DNA of 64,000 bases, taken from assembly GCA_900491605.1 (NCBI GenBank), contig UESW01004011.1, forward strand, positions 995,783 through 1,059,782, given 5' to 3'. The notes beneath the pieces are model-generated. The model was not told the origin of the DNA. It saw nothing but the letters and a program-made list of their open reading frames with translations, and ran no database searches. A program made the translations under genes and the position numbers. Below are positions 59,041-64,000 of this stretch, one piece after another. How positions within the stretch are numbered: the stretch's first letter is position 1; every line of letters starts with the position of its first letter. Source of the stretch: Calamus simplicifolius (Eukaryota; Streptophyta; Magnoliopsida; Arecales; Arecaceae).

Positions 59041-61397
59041 TGTCACGCCCCAGACCCAATATCGGGCTAGGGTGACAACCCGCCGCGTGCCGGGCACGCA
59101 AGGCGTCATAAAATTTTTCAACATAAAACACCATTATATATAATCAAGCCAAATACATCACTCAATACTAAAGTTTTGGGTTACAAACCCTTACACACCA
59201 CAAAAATAAAGTTTGGGCATCAAGCCCTACACATAAGTAATACTGGGGTTACAACAAAATAATGGTCTTGATTTATTTAATAGAGATCCATCACCCCAAC
59301 CATCCATCTTCAATCTCGTGGCTCTGACAAAAACATTGTAAGATTTTTTGAGCTTACACTCAGTAAGTAAGCCACGTTATACAGTCAAATCATAGCATAG
59401 CAATCAATAAACACATAAATGATTTGCATGCTTAAACATTCCACAAATACTCAAACATGCAATGTAAGTAAACCCACTGTTTATACTCTCAATGGTAACT
59501 GTAAATGTGACCCACGGCCCTGCAATATCTCAATAGTGTACCAACAAGCATCCCCCTACTGAAAGGGTCCAGATACCAGGGTCACGCCATATCATAATCC
59601 ACCAGAACACATACTCTATATGTGTGATGCCACCTCGAACCAAGCAGAACACATCCTCTAGATGTGTGATGCCACCTCATAGAACTCAGAACACATCCTC
59701 TAGATGCGTGATGCCATCTCGAACCCAAGCAGAACACATCCTCAAGACGTGTGAATGGCATAAACAAGCAGAACACGTCCTCTAGACGTGTAGGTGGCAT
59801 AAACAAGCAGAACACATCCTCTAGATGTGTATGTGGCATAAACAAGCAGAACACGTCCTCTAGACATGTGTGTGGTATGACATGATAAAGGAGAACTGCG
59901 GCGACACATAACAGTACCTCACATCATGCACTCATCATATCAATAACAACGCTATATTGCATAAACAGTGGATTATACTTACTGAACAATTGCATGTAAT
60001 AAATCACATCAATGTCATAATAACTGCATCTCTCATGCATAGCATCCACATATGGAATCATAGCACATAAACAGCCATGTAATCATAATATTCATCTACT
60101 TACAATTTAGCCAATAACAATTCTTTATGTCACAATTACAATTTAAACATTCATATAATGAATAATTTATTTTATTAAATACTGATAACTGGCTTACTTA
60201 CCTCAGTACGCAATCCAATAGGTATAAATAAATTAGTCAGATGTCTGAGCACCTACAGGATCATTTACACAATTAATTTATTAGAATACGAATATTAAAA
60301 TGACCCTTAGAATATCTACCCAGACTAGTTCACGAGCCCTACTTTGGGCTCGAAATCTCCCACTATACATACCCGATTGGGGAAGTAAAAATATTCCATG
60401 AAACTAGAATTCACCAAGATTCTAGCCATATAAATATTTGCTAATCCCGATCCATTACGAGACCCAAAAACTAGCCCCAAATCAGCTCGCTGCACGGCCC
60501 AAAAGGCCCTGAACCGGCTGGCCCAGCCGGCCCGGTTCAGCTCAATCCCCTCCCGATCCCCTGTTTCACCGAACAGGGGACGGGAACTTAGCCGGCGGCC
60601 AGGGCCGCCGCCGACCAAATTGAGGGCGGCCCGGCCGTCGGTGGCCGGGCCAGAGCCGACCGTCGCCGCGGTCGGCCGCCAAACTCCCCCTCTCTCCCTC
60701 AATTTCTCCCTCTTTCTTACACGTCCGCGTGGCACGATGTTGGGCCAGCGCCGGCCGGACCTCCACCGGACGCACACCCGGCGCCGGTGGAGGCGACAGG
60801 CCAAAGCTCGGGCCTGGTGAGGCGGTGAGCACGCCACCGGACCCGAACCAACCGGCGGAAGCCCGCGCGAGAGGAGGGCCAATTGGCCCTCTCTCTCCTC
60901 TCTCTCTCCACCACCACCCGCCGGACGCCTCCTCCGGTGCCGGCGGAGTCGTCGGCCAAATCTCAGGCCCGGCGAGGCGGCGAGCACGCCGCCGGGCCTG
61001 AACCGAGGGATGGATCGGAAACTCCCTCGCTCTCTCTGTCTCACGCTCTCTGTCTCTCTCTCCCACGCTCTCTCTCATGCTCTCTCTTTCTCTCTCCCGC
61101 TTCTCTCTCTCTCTCTGTCTCCCTGTCTCTTTCTCTCTCTCACGCTCTCTCTGTCTCTCTCTCTCCCGCTTTCTCTCTCTCTCTGAGAGGCAAGGGATTA
61201 CCTGATGGATGAAGCGCGCCAGCCTGAAAAAAGGAATCCTCTTCCTCCCTATTTAATCACCTGCGCAACGCCTCGGATCGAGGGTTTTCCGGAAGATTAA
61301 ACGCTTCACCTGGAGCGAAGCATCAGTTCGGGAAACCCAACAGATAGGAGCTTGATTCATCTGAACTAAATCTGGTTCGTTTGAACCGGGTACTACA
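59041..61397 (-). repeat. E4 5' LTR (2357 bp)
   Basis: Repeats the left LTR. Its extra length comes mostly from an expanded minisatellite at 59600-59880 and a longer CT-rich tract (61020-61190, CTCTCTGTCTCTC type). GC-rich island at 60560-61010. Ends CTACA followed by GGGTA. Confidence 0.88.
59600..59880. repeat. ~36-bp minisatellite in E4 right LTR (~7 copies)
   Basis: The unit contains 'agcagaacacatcctctaga' and 'tgtgtgatgccacctc' or 'tgtatgtggcataaac'. Its core is an inverted repeat, ACACATC-ctcta-GATGTGT or ACACGTC-ctcta-GACGTGT; two units mix arms. The left LTR has one or two units. Long minus open frames through it are artefacts. Confidence 0.88.
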
Positions 61398-61402
61398 GGG
61401 TA

Positions 61403-61770
61403 ATTGGGGTTTTGTCATTGAGAAACCTGAACATAATTTTTTTCAACCATCCAATCTCCCAGCTCTAACTTAGTGCAGGTTGATAGATACACGTCAGCCC
61501 ACTCCCGGTCACGGAACCAGGAAAAGAACAAGGGATTAAACAAGACATTGACGAGCAGACGTGTGGATTACAATGCCTGATGCTGCTTGGAATAAGAAGG
61601 TAAGCTTCCTATAGGTATATGCTTTATTTTTAAGAATAAAAATAATTTTTTTTTTAGAATCAAAATTTTTCCTCCTCTCTTGTTAATATCTTATTTTTAA
61701 AATTAAATATAATTAAGATTTTCAGCAATAATTCAATATTATACTTTGTTCTCAAATTTCAAATGCCGAA
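61403..61770. repeat. Dispersed ~350-bp repeat, copy C
   Basis: Starts immediately after the E4 right duplication ('attggggttttgtcattgag') and follows copies A and B, including 'caaccatccaatctcccagc', 'gacgtgtggattacaatgcc' and 'ctataggtatatgctttatt'. The inner part from 'gctgcttggaat' to 'ccaaacaacctc' (61572-61816) has MITE-like inverted ends. Confidence 0.75.
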
Positions 61771-62303
61771 CGCGGTTTACTACGAAGATATCCACCCCCA
61801 GATCCCAAACAACCTCTAGATTTGCAACAAAAGTATACCAAGTTCTACGCTGCTCTCACAATTCAGCGGCAAGACTGGCATGGCTTGGACGGGAATCCAG
61901 ACGCGATGTTCGAGCAATAAAATCAAGACTAACGCAGCTCACTTAGCCCTCTAGATAGAATTAAGGATTTCTGAGCCAGAGCGTGCCTGCTGATTAGCCT
62001 CCAAAAGAATTAGTCTCGTTGGAAACCAAACAACGAAGCAATCGTTCGAAACTATAATATAGCATGTGCGGTGTCGGCTAAAGAAAGTTTATTAGCTTGA
62101 TGGCTTTGGATCGAAGATGAAGTATCGGCATAAGAACAAGAACAAGTAAGGTTCAAACCATTTAAAAGGCTAAAATAATGATATAGAGTATTGAGAGAAG
62201 AACATTACCAAAGCTAGATGAAGTAAAATAAATGAAAACTTTGGTGCAACCAACCAAATTACAAACTATTAAGTTTCATTAAAAAAAAAAATCAAAAATA
62301 GTA
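61771..62303. other. Intergenic, downstream of the DUF4408 gene
   Basis: Non-coding. It probably includes the 3' UTR of the minus-strand gene (an A run at 62281-62290 on the plus strand). Confidence 0.5.
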
Positions 62304-62941
62304 TTACTTTCCGCGATTAAGCATGTCTGTGTACTTCATGATAGAATCGAGCCGCTGAAGCTTAAGTTCCTGCTTGAACCGGTTAATGAAATCGTCTGCC
62401 CTGACGTTCACCTCCAATTCCTCATCCACAATCACCTCGCGGGCGCGGCCCCTCGCCGCTGCCGCTGCCGCCGGCCGCCGCACGATCTTGGAGTCCTCGA
62501 AGTGCGCTAACGCGGAATTCTCGCTCGGCGACTTCTTCATCCGCCCCCCCAGCTTCCTCTCCTTCTCCTCCGCCGGCGCCTCCCGCGAGTCCGACTGGCT
62601 CCGGCCGAAGTGGAGCTGCTCCCCGCCGACCGCGGCATCGGGTGCCTCCGGCGGCTCCGATTGGGGGCCGGGAGGGGAGGGAGGGGCGGCGTCGAGGGGG
62701 AAATCGCCAGATCGGAAGCGGTAGAGGCCGATGGAGCGGAGGCGTTCGAGGACGGCGGAGGGGCCGCGGCAGATGGGACGGGGGTCGTCGTCGTCGTCGT
62801 CGCCGCGGCGGCGGGAGCGGAGGGTTTTGGAGGTGAGGGCGATAGTGCCGATGACGAGATTGAGAGCAGGAAGAGGACGGCGGGGGAGAACCAGCCGCGG
62901 ATGGAGAACCACAACGACGACCACGATGCTTCCGTCATCAT
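62304..62941 (-). CDS. DUF4408/DUF761 membrane-anchored protein, one frameshift
   Basis: A plant-specific small protein. It starts at ATG 62941 (MMTEASWSSLWFSIRGWFSP), followed by a hydrophobic N-terminal segment that continues in the other frame as LNLVIGTIALTSKTLRSRRR, the DUF4408 signature (membrane anchor then basic cluster). The middle is low-complexity (DDDDDDPRPICRG, Pro/Glu/Arg-rich). The C-terminus, EVNVRADDFINRFKQELKLQ and RLDSIMKYTDMLNRGK, is the DUF761 motif (RAxxFIxxFxxxLxLQRxxSIxxYxxMLxRG) found at the very end of this family. About 210 codons, single exon. A 1-nt loss at about 62861-62866 breaks the frame inside the membrane segment, next to a repeated CTC. Everything else is intact, so error or recent mutation are both possible. 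The family responds to stress and pathogens in other plants; the biochemical role is unknown. Confidence 0.82.
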
Positions 62942-64000
62942 CGCTGAGAATTGGAGCACCGGAGAGGGAAAGGAGCGAGCTACGGAGAGGGCAACGAGTT
63001 GGAGAGCCGGGAGCGAACTTTAATAAAAATAAAATGGGGCACGTCGGCTAAGCGTTTATGGCTGTCGCATGAGGACAAAAACGAAAGAGGAAGGAATGGC
63101 GCCGGTGAGAAGGTCTTTTTCTTAAATAATTATTTTTCTTTAGCCTTTGAAAGTTTGTTTGAATTTGACTGGCCGCCTTCGTTTGCCGTAGGCCCCCACG
63201 CCATGCCACGTGGTTTCACGGGGGTGCAGTGACGGCGGATGTTCAAGGCGGAGCTATCAGTGCACCTTTGACGTTCGAGTAGATATTACGCCTATAGTTT
63301 TATTAGATAATACTTTTATTTTAAAAGATTATATAGTACAAGGCCTCCTATATATATATATAAATAAAAAAAATAAAAAAACTGGGCCGTTGGACCTCAA
63401 AAGAACGGTCCAGGTGGCACCATTACCACCGCTTGCGGGCGAGTTGTTGCAGATTTTGACTGACTGGTACGCTTTAAGTTTAAGATTGCATTCGATGGTC
63501 GATAATTTACTCAAATTATCTCAAAAAAAAAAAAAAGTCTATCGATGTCGCTGGAATCTTAGTGCCGACGAAGATCTTAAGTCCATACATTCTCATTAAT
63601 CGGTTTAAATATTATTTATAATTTTTTAAATATTATTATTTATAAATATAATTTTTAAATTAAATATAATAATATATAAATTTTTAATAAATTTAAAATA
63701 TTTTAAAAATTTAATGTATAAGTCTGATAATTTATTTGTCATACAAAATATAATAATCAATATTATGTAGCATTATCTGTGTATACAACACAGTAATATT
63801 TAATGTATATCAAATATAGTAATCAACATTACTGATAATTATTAAATAATAATCTATCTTATAGACAATCTATATTATTATTCATAATTGTTTGATGATG
63901 CATCAAATACAGCCTAATATTTGTGATATAAACAAAAAAAAAAAAAAAGTTATGAATGAAAAATAACGGTTCAAGAAAGTAGCCTAAATTATTATTATTA
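62942..64000. other. Upstream region of the DUF4408 gene and AT-rich spacer
   Basis: 62942-63100 is the probable 5' UTR and proximal promoter of the minus-strand gene (purine-rich on the plus strand). A TATATATATAAATAAA stretch at 63352-63367 could act in either direction. From 63600 the DNA is almost pure A/T with scattered A runs. No coding sequence is supported. Confidence 0.45.

Larger units (their letters stand above)
53483..61397 (-). mobile_element. E4: decayed Del/Tekay-type chromovirus
   Basis: LTRs at 53483-55596 and 59041-61397, PBS TGGTATCAGAGC (initiator Met, minus strand 59033 to 59022), polypurine tract AAGGAGGGGAGAA (55597-55609), gggta duplication. The interior is only 3.4 kb; gag, protease and RT are absent or unreadable. 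An integrase C-terminus next to the polypurine tract identifies the chromovirus group, where 'HPVRI(V/L)D' precedes the chromodomain-like end and 'GACGAAATTT..AAGGAGGGGAGAA' follows. Confidence 0.85.

Noticed and set aside
59582..59854. 90-codon minus ORF with repeated 'LEDVFCLFMP'
   Set aside because: Translation of the ~36-bp minisatellite.
62304..62924. Starting the DUF4408 protein at 62924 (MVVVVVLHP)
   Set aside because: That start reads out of frame through the N-terminus; the family-like start is the ATG at 62941 in the neighbouring frame.

Overview
This is nuclear DNA from a flowering plant, most likely a monocot and plausibly a palm. The coding sequence is GC-rich, genes are sparse in AT-rich spacer, and about two thirds of the window is LTR retrotransposon. 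The species call is an inference; no sequence search was possible. A single N at 55441 suggests a draft assembly.

Two host genes frame the window. A single-exon polyamine oxidase of the PAO5 (back-conversion/thermospermine oxidase) type lies at 3691-5252 (+). A small membrane-anchored DUF4408/DUF761 protein lies at 62304-62941 (-). Each is complete from start to stop apart from one 1-nt frameshift in GC-rich sequence, so assembly error is as likely as pseudogenisation.

Between them sit four LTR retrotransposons, all sense on the minus strand. E1 (12448-25229) and E2 (33272-48748) are Ty3/gypsy elements of the Tat type: dual RNase H, a CX2HX4HX4C gag knuckle, and extra antisense genes. E3 (27986-32953) is a non-autonomous relative of E1 with two 1.9-kb LTRs around only 1.1 kb of interior. 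E4 (53483-61397) is a decayed chromovirus of the Del/Tekay type with an initiator-Met primer site. E2, E3 and E4 keep perfect 5-bp target duplications (attac, gttta, gggta). The U3 end of E1's right LTR is lost.

In E1 and E2 the minus strand carries 5'LTR - PBS - gag - pol and the plus strand carries separate antisense genes between pol and the 3' LTR. Both elements encode a spliced protein made of a 'putative gypsy type transposon' domain (Transposase_28-like) followed by long coiled coils. TATA boxes stand upstream, with a G-box in E1. E2 seems to carry two further plus-strand units with their own TATA boxes at 38703 and 40572. The third encodes a short coiled-coil protein and lies between two arrays of the same 32-bp repeat.

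Every element is full of minisatellites: 60 bp and 141 bp in E1; 25, about 28 and 32/64 bp in E2; 15, about 45, about 60 and 24 bp in E3; about 36 bp in E4. Several monomers hold short inverted repeats whose two arms change together, always by CpG transitions. The rest is AT-rich intergenic DNA with a MITE-like element (2685-3386), an old LTR remnant around the E2 insertion, and three copies of a ~350-bp repeat near 51.7, 53.1 and 61.4 kb.
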